Shown piece by piece: positions 42,562 to 51,030 of a stretch of 64,000 nucleotides of DNA. How positions within the stretch are numbered: the stretch's first letter is position 1; the number at the start of each line of letters is the position of its first letter. A program made the position numbers and the translations under genes. This stretch comes from Streptomyces sp. CBMA291 (GTDB taxonomy: Bacteria > Actinomycetota > Actinomycetes > Streptomycetales > Streptomycetaceae). The notes beneath the pieces are model-generated. The model had not been told where the DNA came from. It worked only from the letters and a program-made list of their open reading frames with translations, and made no database searches. Location: positions 1 to 64,000 of the forward strand of contig NZ_MSJP01000019.1 in the NCBI RefSeq assembly GCF_014596525.1. Reading direction: 5' to 3'.

Positions 42562-44244
42562 ATGGGAGTCCTCCGTGACCATCCCGAACTCGCCCTCTTC
42601 CTCTGCCTCGCGGCCGGGTACCTCCTCGGCAAGCTCCGCGTCGGGCCCATCACGCTCGGCGGGATCTGCGGCACCCTGATCGTCTCGCTGCTGCTCGGCG
42701 CCTGGTCCAAGGTCGTCGTCTCGGACGATGTGAAGACGATCTTCTTCGCCCTGTTCATCTTCTCCCTCGGCTATCTGGCGGGCCCGCAGTTCTTCGCCAA
42801 CCTCAACCGCGAGAGCCTGCGCTTCTTCGCCCTCTGCCTCATCGAGGTCGTCTGCGTCGTCGGCATCGCCCTCGGTCTCGCCAAGGGCTTCGACCTGGAC
42901 GTCGGCACCGCCGCCGGCATCCTGGCCGGTGCCGCCACCGAGTCGGCGGTCGTCGGCACGGCCACCGAGGCCATCGGCAAGCTCTCCGACCTGACCCAGC
43001 AGCAGATCGCCCAGTACCAGGGCCATGTGGCCACCGCGTACACGGTCTGCTACCTCTTCGGCCTGGTCACCATCGTCATCTACACCAGCCAGATCATGCC
43101 GATGATGATGCGCATCGACCTCCGCGAGGCCTCCCGCGCGCTGTGGGAGAAGATGCGCGGCGGCAGCGGCGGGCTCGACTCCGACGAGCGGGAGGCGCTG
43201 CCCAACATGGTCGGCCGGACCTTCCTCGTCACCCATGCCGACGGCGTCTCCGTCGGCGAGGTGGAGCGCTCGCTCGGCGGCCGGGTCACCGTCGAGTCGG
43301 TGAAGCGGGGCAGCAAGGTCCTCACCCCTCCCCCGCCCGACTTCGAGCTGACCCTCTCCGATCTGGTCCTTGCGGTCGGGCGGCGGGCGCAGGTCATCGG
43401 GGCGTGGCGGGTCATCGGCCCCGAGACCCCGGCGGTCCCCGGGCTCGACACCCCGCTGGCCACCACCCAGGTCTCGCTGACCGACCGGGGCGCGGTGGGC
43501 AAGTCCCTGGACGCCCTGTCGAAGGAGCACCCGGAGTTCGCCTCCGGCGGGGTCTATGTGACGGACGTGCTCCGCAACGACCAGCACCTGCCCGCGACCC
43601 CGGAGACCGTCGTCGCCCGGGGCGATGTCCTCACCCTGGTCGGCGCCCGCTCGGGGCTCGGCAGGCTGGCGTCGAAGATCGGCGCGGTGGTGAAGAACGA
43701 CGCCACCGACTTCATCTATCTGGGTCTCGGCATCGTCTGCGGCTCGCTGCTCGGCCAGGTCGTGGTCCGCTTCGGCTCGGTCCCGATGTCGCTCGGCACC
43801 GGCGGCGGCTGTCTGATCTCGGGGCTGCTCTTCGGCTGGTTCCGATCCCGGACGCAGACCTTCGGCGCCTTCCCCCCGCAGGCGGCCACCACCCTCAAGG
43901 ACATGGGCCTGGCCATCTTCATCGCCTGCACGGGTCTGGTGTCCGGTCCGCAGGCGTGGCCGCTGCTCAAGGAGTACGGGGCGCTGCTGCCGTTCGCCGG
44001 GATCGCGATGGTCCTGGTGCCCGCGACGCTCTCCCTGTTCGTCGGCCGCAAGCTGCTGAGGATCGAGAAACCGCTGCTGATCGGCGCCATCGCGGGCCAG
44101 CAGTGCTCGACCCCGGCGATCACCTCGATCACCCAGGTGGCGCAGAGTTCGGTGCCGATGCTCGGCTACACCGTCACGTACACCCTCTCCAACTTCCTGC
44201 TCCCCCTGACGGGCCCGCTGCTCGTCGGGATTCTCGGGGCATGA
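42562..44244 (+). CDS. AspT/YidE-family transporter, first copy
   Basis: A 560-residue membrane protein of the aspartate:alanine exchanger (AAE) family. Layout: N-terminal set of membrane segments (LALFLCLAAGYLLGKLRVGP, ALFIFSLGYLAGPQFFANL), a cytoplasmic region of two TrkA-C/RCK-C domains (about 200-380: NMVGRTFLVTHADGVSVGEV, LTLSDLVLAVGRRAQVIGAW), then a second set (FIYLGLGIVCGSLLGQVVVR, GPLLVGILGA). The second half repeats the first in fold. Placement before another AspT-like gene and an aspartate decarboxylase indicates Asp uptake and Ala export, generating membrane potential. ATG 42562 follows GAGGG. Two copies in tandem raise the question whether they act as a pair. Confidence 0.87.
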   Translation: MGVLRDHPELALFLCLAAGYLLGKLRVGPITLGGICGTLIVSLLLGAWSKVVVSDDVKTIFFALFIFSLGYLAGPQFFANLNRESLRFFALCLIEVVCVVGIALGLAKGFDLDVGTAAGILAGAATESAVVGTATEAIGKLSDLTQQQIAQYQGHVATAYTVCYLFGLVTIVIYTSQIMPMMMRIDLREASRALWEKMRGGSGGLDSDEREALPNMVGRTFLVTHADGVSVGEVERSLGGRVTVESVKRGSKVLTPPPPDFELTLSDLVLAVGRRAQVIGAWRVIGPETPAVPGLDTPLATTQVSLTDRGAVGKSLDALSKEHPEFASGGVYVTDVLRNDQHLPATPETVVARGDVLTLVGARSGLGRLASKIGAVVKNDATDFIYLGLGIVCGSLLGQVVVRFGSVPMSLGTGGGCLISGLLFGWFRSRTQTFGAFPPQAATTLKDMGLAIFIACTGLVSGPQAWPLLKEYGALLPFAGIAMVLVPATLSLFVGRKLLRIEKPLLIGAIAGQQCSTPAITSITQVAQSSVPMLGYTVTYTLSNFLLPLTGPLLVGILGA

Positions 44245-44253
44245 GGGGAACCC

Positions 44254-45957
44254 ATGATCGAATTCCTTGACCGGAACATCTTCCAGCCCCATCCCGAACT
44301 GCTGGTCTTCATCACGGTCGCGCTCGGCTTCCTCTTCGGCAAGCTCCGCTGGAAGGCGATCGCGCTGGGCGCGGTCACCGGCTGTCTGGTGGCGGGGCTG
44401 CTGCTCGGCGCCCAGTTCAAGGTCACCATCGACGGCACGGTGAAGAACCTCTTCTTCACCATGTTCCTCTTCGCCCTCGGCTACAAGGTCGGACCCCAGT
44501 TCTTCCGGGGACTGAGGAAGGACGGGCTCCCACAGGTCCTCAACGCCGTCGTGGTCTGTGTGACGGGCCTCCTCGTCTCCTGGGGCTTCGCCGCGATGCT
44601 GGGGTACGGTCCCGGGCTCTCCGCCGGTCTGCTCGGCGGCGCGCTCACCCAGTCGGCGGTCATCGGCGTCGCCCAGGACGCCATCGGCAACCTGCCGGGG
44701 CTCTCCGCCGCGCAGATCAGGAACGAGGAGAACCTGGTCGCGATCGGCTACGCCGTCACGTACCCGCTCGGCACGATCCTCTGCGCGCTGCTCCTCGCCA
44801 ACGTCCTGCCCAGGCTGTACAGGCGGGACCTGGCCACCGAGTCCGCGGCGCTCGCCAAGGAGCTGGACGCCCCCGGCGACGACCCCGACCTCGCCGAGGG
44901 CTACTACGAGGTCGTCCTGCGCGCCTACCGGATCGACCACTCGCCCCTGGTCGGCCGGACCATCGACGACTTCGAGAACCAGCAGAAGGAGCTGGGGCAC
45001 CGGATCTACGTGACCCGGGTGCGGCGCGAGGGGCGGATCCTCCCCCACGACCAGGGGACGGTGCTCCGTGCGGGCGACGTGGTCGCCGTCAGCGCGCTGC
45101 GCGGCTCGCTCGTCGACTTCGACGCCCGGACGCACATCGGGCCCGAGACGGACGACGTGGAACTGCTCGGCTACCAGACCGAGTCCCTGCACGTGGTCGC
45201 CTCGAACAAGGCGCAACTGGGCAAGACCCTCGCCGACCTGCGCCGGGAGCCCTTCATGGTCGGCGTGTACATCGACAAGATCTACCGTTCGGGCACGGAG
45301 TTCCCGTACCGTCTGTCCACCCGGATCGAGCGCGGCGACACGGTGATCCTGACCGGTCCCCGGCGTCTGGTGGACCCGGCGGGCAAGGCGCTCGGCAAGC
45401 CCGTGCCGACCTCGTTCGCCACCGACATGCTCTGGGTGGGCCTCGGCATCTTCCTCGGCGGCTGCGTCGGCATCCCGGCGCTCACCGTGTCGGGCGTGCC
45501 GATCTCCCTGTCGACCTCCGGCGGCGCCCTGATCATGGGTCTGGTCTTCGGCTGGATCCGGGGCAGGTACCCCACGTACGGCAATGTGCCGCCGGGCGCC
45601 CAGTGGTTCATGGACACCCTGGGCCTCTGCCTCTTCGTCGCGGTCGTCGGCATCAACGCGGGCCCGAGCTTCACCAGCGGTCTCTCCTCGGCCGGCTGGG
45701 GGCTGCTCCTGTGGGGCGCGGTGGCGACGCTGATCCCGCTGCTCGTGGGCTTCCTCGTCGGCCACTACGTACAGAAGATCCGCTTCCCGATCCTGATGGG
45801 CGTCCTGGCCGGCGGCCAGACCACGACCGCGGCGATCGGCGCGATCAACGAACAGTCCAAGTCGCAGATCCCGACGCTGGGTTACACGATTCCCTACGCG
45901 GTCGGCAACGTCCTGCTGACCATCTGGGGCGCCGTGATCGTCATCCTCCACCACTGA
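44254..45957 (+). CDS. AspT/YidE-family transporter, second copy
   Basis: A 567-residue paralogue of the preceding gene, with the same order: FLDRNIFQPHPELLVFITVA and MFLFALGYKVGPQFFRGLRK in the first membrane half, two TrkA-C domains in the middle (VVLRAYRIDHSPLVGRTIDD, DVELLGYQTESLHVVASNKA), and MLWVGLGIFLGGCVGIPALT plus VGFLVGHYVQKIRFPILMGV at the end. ATG 44254 follows GAGGGGAA, 9 bp after the first copy ends. The copies differ clearly, so this is not a recent duplication. It is 26 bp from the decarboxylase. Substrate assignment is by family and neighbours. Confidence 0.88.
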   Translation: MIEFLDRNIFQPHPELLVFITVALGFLFGKLRWKAIALGAVTGCLVAGLLLGAQFKVTIDGTVKNLFFTMFLFALGYKVGPQFFRGLRKDGLPQVLNAVVVCVTGLLVSWGFAAMLGYGPGLSAGLLGGALTQSAVIGVAQDAIGNLPGLSAAQIRNEENLVAIGYAVTYPLGTILCALLLANVLPRLYRRDLATESAALAKELDAPGDDPDLAEGYYEVVLRAYRIDHSPLVGRTIDDFENQQKELGHRIYVTRVRREGRILPHDQGTVLRAGDVVAVSALRGSLVDFDARTHIGPETDDVELLGYQTESLHVVASNKAQLGKTLADLRREPFMVGVYIDKIYRSGTEFPYRLSTRIERGDTVILTGPRRLVDPAGKALGKPVPTSFATDMLWVGLGIFLGGCVGIPALTVSGVPISLSTSGGALIMGLVFGWIRGRYPTYGNVPPGAQWFMDTLGLCLFVAVVGINAGPSFTSGLSSAGWGLLLWGAVATLIPLLVGFLVGHYVQKIRFPILMGVLAGGQTTTAAIGAINEQSKSQIPTLGYTIPYAVGNVLLTIWGAVIVILHH

Positions 45958-45983
45958 TCCGAACCGTACGAAGGAAGTCCCCC

Positions 45984-47645
45984 TTGCCCAGAACCAGCTT
46001 CACCCGTGAAGAGATCCAGTCCTTCTCCCGGCTGTCGCCGTTCGAGCTGAAGGACAAGTTCATCCGGATCGCCCAGGCGGCACAGGCCGACAAGCCGGGC
46101 CAGAAGGAGAAGTCGCAGGCCCAGATGCTCAACGCGGGCCGCGGCAACCCGAACTGGGTCGCCACCGGCCCCCGTGAGGCGTTCTTCGCGCTCGGCTACT
46201 TCGCGCTCTCCGAGTCGCGCCGGGTCTGGACCGCCGACGACCTCGGCGGCATGCCCGAGCGCACGGGCTCAGCCGACCGCTTCGCCGCCTTCGTGCGACG
46301 GCACCCGGACCTGCCCGGCATCGAACTGCTCCAGAGCTGTGTGGCGTACGCCGTCGAGCGCTTCGGCTTCGACGAGGACGCGTTCGTGCACGAGCTGACG
46401 GACAGCACGATCGGCGACAACTACCCGGTGCCGGACCGGATCCTGCCGCACACCGCGCGGATCGTCCAGGGCTATCTGGACGACGAGATGTTCGACAAAC
46501 GGCCGCCCGCCGGGACCATGTCGCTCTTCGCCACCGAGGGCGGCACCGCCGCCATGTGCTACATCTTCGACTCGCTGATGAAGAACGGCATCCTGGAGAA
46601 GGGCGACCGGATCGCCCTGATGGTGCCGGTCTTCACCCCGTACATCGAGATCCCCGAACTGGACACGTACGACTTCGACGTGGTGCGCGTCGAGGCGAGC
46701 CTCTTCACGGAGACCGGGGTGCGCGAGTGGCGCTACCCGCCGGAGGAGATCGCCAAGCTCGCCGACCCGTCGGTGCGGATGGTCTGCCTCGTCAACCCGT
46801 CGAACCCGCCGTCGCTCGCGCTGAGCGACCGGGTCGCCGGGCAGCTCAAGGAGATCGTCGCCACGAGCAACCCGAACCTGGTGATCGTCACCGACGACGT
46901 CTACGGCACCTTCGTCGAGGGCTTCCGCTCGATCGCCGCCGATCTGCCCCGCAACACCCTCCTCGTGTACTCGTACTCCAAGCACTACGGCTGCACCGGC
47001 CACCGGCTCGGCGTCATCGCGCTCCACGACGACAACGTCCTCGACGACATGCTGGCGCGGCTCCCCCGGGAGGAGAAGGACCGGCTCGCCAGGCGGTACG
47101 GCACGCTCTCCCTGGAGCCCGAGTCGATCCGGTTCATCGACCGGATGGTCGCCGACTCCCGGCAGGTCGCGCTCAACCACACCGCCGGGCTCTCGCTGCC
47201 CCAGCAGGTCATGATGGCGCTGTTCTCCCTCTTCGACCTGCTGCCCGAGGGCCAGGCGTACAAGGAGAAGATCCGGGGGATCGTGCGCCGCCGCCTCGAT
47301 CTGCTCCTCGAAGGCGCCCAGATGAAGATCGCCGAGGACCCGAGGCGGGCCGGCTACTACATCGAGCTGGATCTGCTCGCGGAGGCCGAACGGGTGCACG
47401 GGAAGGAGTTCGCGGACTTCCTGGAGAAGACCTACGAGCCGGTCGACCCGCTGTTCCGGCTCGCCGAGCAGACCAGTGTCGTCCTGCTCAACGGCGGCGG
47501 CTTCGACGGTCCCGAGTGGTCGGTCCGGGTCTCCCTCGCCAATCTCGACGACCTCGACTATCTGAAGATCGGACACCATCTGCGGGCGATCTTCAACGAC
47601 TACGCGGAGGAGTGGAAGTCCACCGGAACCGGAACCGGAGTCTGA
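45984..47645 (+). CDS. Bifunctional aspartate transaminase / aspartate 4-decarboxylase
   Basis: PLP enzyme converting L-aspartate to L-alanine and CO2 (with some transaminase activity). The 553 residues match the AspD type, longer than ordinary aminotransferases: FTREEIQSFSRLSPFELKDK at the start, MLNAGRGNPNWVATGPREAF, MSLFATEGGTAAMCYIFDSL, VNPSNPPSLALSDRVAG, VTDDVYGTFVEGF, the PLP-lysine motif SYSKHYGCTGHRLGVIALHD, and VRVSLANLDDLDYLKIG at the end. It starts with TTG 45984 behind AAGGAAG. With two AspT-like exchangers upstream it forms a decarboxylation-driven, alkalinising and energy-conserving module. Confidence 0.93.
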   Translation: MPRTSFTREEIQSFSRLSPFELKDKFIRIAQAAQADKPGQKEKSQAQMLNAGRGNPNWVATGPREAFFALGYFALSESRRVWTADDLGGMPERTGSADRFAAFVRRHPDLPGIELLQSCVAYAVERFGFDEDAFVHELTDSTIGDNYPVPDRILPHTARIVQGYLDDEMFDKRPPAGTMSLFATEGGTAAMCYIFDSLMKNGILEKGDRIALMVPVFTPYIEIPELDTYDFDVVRVEASLFTETGVREWRYPPEEIAKLADPSVRMVCLVNPSNPPSLALSDRVAGQLKEIVATSNPNLVIVTDDVYGTFVEGFRSIAADLPRNTLLVYSYSKHYGCTGHRLGVIALHDDNVLDDMLARLPREEKDRLARRYGTLSLEPESIRFIDRMVADSRQVALNHTAGLSLPQQVMMALFSLFDLLPEGQAYKEKIRGIVRRRLDLLLEGAQMKIAEDPRRAGYYIELDLLAEAERVHGKEFADFLEKTYEPVDPLFRLAEQTSVVLLNGGGFDGPEWSVRVSLANLDDLDYLKIGHHLRAIFNDYAEEWKSTGTGTGV

Positions 47646-47669
47646 GCCCGAACCGGCCGGGAAAGAAGC

Positions 47670-47707
47670 GCGCCCCGGCCGGAGTGGGGTGGGTTCGGCC
47701 GGGGCGC
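47670..47707 (+). terminator. Terminator after the aspartate decarboxylase gene
   Basis: A perfect 12-bp stem (47670-47681 with 47696-47707) and 14-nt loop starts 25 bp after the stop codon. Confidence 0.85.
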
Positions 47708-48239
47708 ACGGTGTGGGGGGAAAGGGGGGAACGAGGAGCACGCTAGCCGCCGGGAAACAGACAAAGGGGCGACCTCGGACACGGATGTGCATCCTTAGGG
47801 CCCGCTTAAGGAAGCCATCGGGACCAGAAAAGGTTGAGGGCTGAACCGGATGGTCCCGGGGTGGACTTGAGGGCAGGCCCGGGGCCTTCCCGTACGGGGG
47901 ACACGGCCGGGCGCCAGGGCCCCTACGGGCCGGACCCGTACGGACCCGGGGGACGGGCCGGTGGACACCACTCGCCCCGGAAGACGCGGCGCGGGGGCGG
48001 GCGGTTCCACTCCGGGGGGGAGAGATGGCTGGTGCGCCGAGGAGGCGGGCCCGGGTGGGGCTCGTACGCCTCGGGGGCCCGCCCGGGGGTCCCCTACGGG
48101 CTCCAGCGTCCCCATCAGACCCGTACGGGACCCGAGCACCCCTGCTCAGACCCGTACGGGACCCGAGCGCTCCTGTCAGACCCGTACGGGATCCAAGACC
48201 GCCCCCGTACCCGTACGGGCTCCCGCGCCCCGTCAGGGT
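47708..48239. other. Convergent intergenic region with CCCGTACGGG array
   Basis: There is no gene between the decarboxylase terminator and the sensor kinase stop. The right half contains a regular array of palindromes (listed separately). The left part has scattered GTACGGG and CCTACGGG words. Confidence 0.7.
48091..48219. repeat. Evenly spaced CCCGTACGGG palindromes
   Basis: CCCGTACGGG begins at 48120, 48151, 48181 and 48210, and a variant CCCCTACGGG at 48091, giving steps of 29, 31, 30 and 29 bp. Flanking words TCAGA and ACCCGAGC are shared by the copies at 48120 and 48151 and partly by the third. Confidence 0.85.
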
Positions 48240-49646
48240 CTACGCGCCCCCGCCCGCCCTGCGGGTGCCCGTGCCGCCTCTGCGGCGGGGTGGGCGGGGG
48301 GTGCGGTGGGGGGTGTCCCCGGCGCCTCGGCCGTCCAGGCCCAGCCATACGCGGACCTCGGTGCCGCCGAGGACCGAGCGGCCGATCCGGACGTCGCCGC
48401 CGGTGGCCTCCGCCATCCGGCGGACGATGTCGAGGCCGAGGCCCGTGGAGCCGTCCCGGGTACCACTGTTGCCCCGGGCCAGCGCGGCGGCGGGGTCGTC
48501 GATGCCGGGGCCCGCGTCGGAGACCAGGACGATGACGGCGTCGTCGCCGTTGTGGACGTCGATCGAGAAGGCCGTGCCCTCCGGGGTGTGCCGGAAGACA
48601 TTGCCGAGCAGGGCGTCGAGCGAGGCGACGAGTTCGGGGCGGGCGACCGGGATGCGGACCGGGCGTTCGACGCCCGCGACCCGGACGAGGCGGCCCTCGT
48701 CCTCGGCGAGCGCCGACCAGAAGTCCATCCGCTCCCGCACCACTTCGGCCGCGTCGCAGCCCGCGCCGGGACCGGCCGCCTGGGTCTGCGGCTTCGCCTC
48801 CCTGGCCGTACGGATGATGGTGTCCACCTCGCGCTCCAGCTGCTCGACGGCCGTACGGGTCTGCTCGGCGGCCGGGCCCGAGCCGAGCGAGGCCGCGTTG
48901 AGCCGGAGCACGGTGAGCGGGGTGCGGAGCCGGTGGGAGAGGTCGGCGGCCAGCTCCCGCTCGTTGGCCAGCAGCTGGACGACCTGGTCGGCCATCGAGT
49001 TGAACGCGACGGCGGCCGACTTGAGTTCGGTCGGCCCCTCCTCGGGGACCCGGACGCCGAGCCTGCCCTCGCCCAGCTCGTGGGCGGCGCCCGCGAGCCG
49101 CTGGGCGGGCTGCACCATCCGGATGCCGAGCCGGTCGGCGACGGCGACCGAGCCGACGAGGAGGGCGATGCCGACCCCGGCGAGGACCAGCCAGGCGGTG
49201 GCGACGCCGTTGGTCACCTCGTTCTCGGGGACGAACAGCTCGACGACGGCGACCTGCCCGCTGCTGAGGGCGGTGGGCTGGAGCAGCGCGAAGCCGCCGG
49301 GAACCGCGGCGATGGACGCCCGGCCGAGCCTGCGGGTGGCCGCGAGATCGGCCTCGTCCGCCCGCCGGGTGCCGATCTCCACCGGCCCGGCGCCGGATTC
49401 GGAGGCGGGGACGTGGATGGCGAGCCGGCCGACGGACCCGTCCTCGGTGGTGGCCACGGCCCGCTCCAGCTCGTCGCGGTCGGTGGTGATGGCGAGGACG
49501 GGGGCGAGCCCGGCGGCCCGCCGTTCGGCGTTGGAGAACGCCCGGTCGCGGGCCATCTCCTTGACGACGAGCGCGAGGGGGACGGCGAAGGCGAAGACGA
49601 CCATGGCGGTGACGGCGAGCGACACCTTGACCAGCGCCCATCTCAC
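48240..49646 (-). CDS. Sensor histidine kinase
   Basis: A 468-residue membrane kinase partner of the response regulator upstream. Two membrane segments (about 7-28 and 148-170) enclose an extracellular sensor part. A HAMP-like segment (PAQRLAGAAHELGEGRLGVR) leads to the H-box with phospho-acceptor His 238 (ELAADLSHRLRTPLTVLRLN). The ATPase domain shows the N-box (LDALLGNVFRHTPEGTAFSI), G1 VLVSDAGPGIDD and G2 GSTGLGLDIVRRMAEATGGD. The C-terminal tail is Arg/Gly/Pro-rich. GTG 49646 overlaps the regulator stop (GTGA). The signal it senses is unknown. Confidence 0.92.
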   Translation of the reverse strand: MRWALVKVSLAVTAMVVFAFAVPLALVVKEMARDRAFSNAERRAAGLAPVLAITTDRDELERAVATTEDGSVGRLAIHVPASESGAGPVEIGTRRADEADLAATRRLGRASIAAVPGGFALLQPTALSSGQVAVVELFVPENEVTNGVATAWLVLAGVGIALLVGSVAVADRLGIRMVQPAQRLAGAAHELGEGRLGVRVPEEGPTELKSAAVAFNSMADQVVQLLANERELAADLSHRLRTPLTVLRLNAASLGSGPAAEQTRTAVEQLEREVDTIIRTAREAKPQTQAAGPGAGCDAAEVVRERMDFWSALAEDEGRLVRVAGVERPVRIPVARPELVASLDALLGNVFRHTPEGTAFSIDVHNGDDAVIVLVSDAGPGIDDPAAALARGNSGTRDGSTGLGLDIVRRMAEATGGDVRIGRSVLGGTEVRVWLGLDGRGAGDTPHRTPRPPRRRGGTGTRRAGGGA

Positions 49647-50344
49647 GTCAGCGGCTCCCGGGGCGGTTCCAGCTTCACGCCGACCCCGCGCAGGGTGTGC
49701 AGATAGCGGGGCCGGGCGGCCGTCTCACCCAGTTTCCGTCGCAGCCATGACAGGTGTACGTCGATGGTCTGGTCGTCGCCGTACGACTGCTGCCAGACCT
49801 CGGCGAGCAGCTCCTTGCGCGGGACGACGACCCCGGGCCGCCCGGCGAGGAAGGCGAGCAGGTCGAACTCGCGCCGGGTGAGATCCAACGGCGCCCCGTC
49901 CAGCTCCGCCTGACGGCGCAGCGGGTCGACGGTGAGCCCGCCGACCCGGATCACCGGGGACGGCGGCGCCTCGCCCGTCGCCGACCGCGCCCGGCGCAGC
50001 ACGGCGGCCATCCGGGCCGTCAGATGGTCGACGGAGAAGGGCTTCACCAGATAGTCGTCGGCCCCCGCGTGCAACAGGCGCACGATCTCCGCCTCGTCGT
50101 CCCGGGCGGTCGCGATGATCACCGGTACGTCGGTGATCCCCCGCAGCATCTTGAGGGCCTCCGAGCCGTCGAGATCGGGCAGACCGAGGTCCAGGATCAC
50201 GACGTCGAACCGGAAATGGGCTACCTCCCGCAGCGCCTCCAGAGCCGTACCGACACTCCGGACCGTGTGAGAGGCCTCGGAGAGCCGACGGATGAGGGCG
50301 GAGCGCACGAACTGGTCGTCCTCGACCACGAGCACACTTGCCAT
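49643..50344 (-). CDS. OmpR-type response regulator
   Basis: A 233-residue regulator with a receiver domain (VLVVEDDQFVRSALIRRL, acidic Glu 9/Asp 10, phospho-acceptor Asp 52 in VILDLGLPDLDG, Lys in VKPFSVDHLT) and a winged-helix OmpR/PhoB output (DLTRREFDLLAFLAGRPGVV, DDQTIDVHLSWLRRKLG, RYLHTLRGVGVKLEPP). ATG 50344 starts MASVLVVEDD; the frame is open further but the added residues do not fit a receiver. It is first of a two-gene operon with the kinase and divergent from the small anchored protein at 50432, which could be a target (inference). Confidence 0.93.
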   Translation of the reverse strand: MASVLVVEDDQFVRSALIRRLSEASHTVRSVGTALEALREVAHFRFDVVILDLGLPDLDGSEALKMLRGITDVPVIIATARDDEAEIVRLLHAGADDYLVKPFSVDHLTARMAAVLRRARSATGEAPPSPVIRVGGLTVDPLRRQAELDGAPLDLTRREFDLLAFLAGRPGVVVPRKELLAEVWQQSYGDDQTIDVHLSWLRRKLGETAARPRYLHTLRGVGVKLEPPREPLT

Positions 50345-50431
50345 GGCCCGCACCGTACGCCATTCAGGCGAATCATCGGACAATGTCCACCCTCCGATCG
50401 GGTACTTCGGGCGGTGGTGCACTATGGGCCG

Positions 50432-50998
50432 GTGCGAAGAGGAATCGTTCACGCCCTGGCCTGGTCCCTCGCCACCGGCGCGGCGGTCACCCTGTCCTGG
50501 TGGGGGGTGCACACGGTGCTGTCCGGCACCGTGTACGACCCCCCGCGCGCACTGCCGCTGCCCGCGGGTCCCGTCGAGGAACCCGAGCCCACCGAGGAGC
50601 CGACGCCCTCGCCGACCAGGCAGCCCGAGACCACCCCGTCCTCCGCGACCGCCTCCCGCCGCGCGACCCCCGACCCCGTACGGACGACCGAGCCCGCCGC
50701 CCCCGCCACGACCCCCGCGCCCACGACCGAGCCCGCGCCGGATCCGGCCACCCCCCGGGCGGGCTCCGGCGCCAAGCTGAAGACCTACACCGTGGACGGC
50801 GGCCGGGTCACCTTCGCCCTCGGGAAGAGCGCCGCCGAACTCGTCTCGGCCACGCCCACCTCCGGCTGGCAGATGCAGGTGTGGAAGCAGCCCATGTGGA
50901 TCCGGGTCACCTTCACCGGCGAGGGCCGCGAGCTGTCCGTCTTCGCCCTCTGGCACGACAGCGCGCCCCGGGTGGAGATCTCGGACCGCAAGCTCTGA
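50432..50998 (+). CDS. Membrane-anchored small protein with Pro/Thr linker
   Basis: I do not recognise this 188-residue protein. Features: one N-terminal hydrophobic segment (GIVHALAWSLATGAAVTLSW), a linker of about 70 residues rich in Pro, Thr, Glu and Ser that should span the cell wall, then a beta-rich domain of about 70 residues (LKTYTVDGGRVTFALGKSAA, MWIRVTFTGEGRELSVFALW, HDSAPRVEISD). The domain is therefore displayed outside. GTG 50432 was chosen as the start (VRRGIVHALAW); GTGs a few codons earlier are possible. Its promoter would face that of the divergent response regulator. Confidence 0.7.
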   Translation: MRRGIVHALAWSLATGAAVTLSWWGVHTVLSGTVYDPPRALPLPAGPVEEPEPTEEPTPSPTRQPETTPSSATASRRATPDPVRTTEPAAPATTPAPTTEPAPDPATPRAGSGAKLKTYTVDGGRVTFALGKSAAELVSATPTSGWQMQVWKQPMWIRVTFTGEGRELSVFALWHDSAPRVEISDRKL

Positions 50999-51030
50999 CC
51001 GGCCCTGCGACCGGTCCTCCGGCGGGTTCG

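Noticed and set aside
42457..45954. Minus-strand frame of 1165 codons over the two AspT-like genes.
   Set aside because: Its product is Asp/Glu/Gly/Val-rich without folds; the plus strand encodes two recognisable transporters.
48091..48219. Evenly spaced palindromes looked at first like a CRISPR array.
   Set aside because: The repeats are only about 10 bp palindromes with related, not unique, spacers, and no cas gene is present; the Cas4-like nuclease at 55.8 kb is not associated with adaptation genes.
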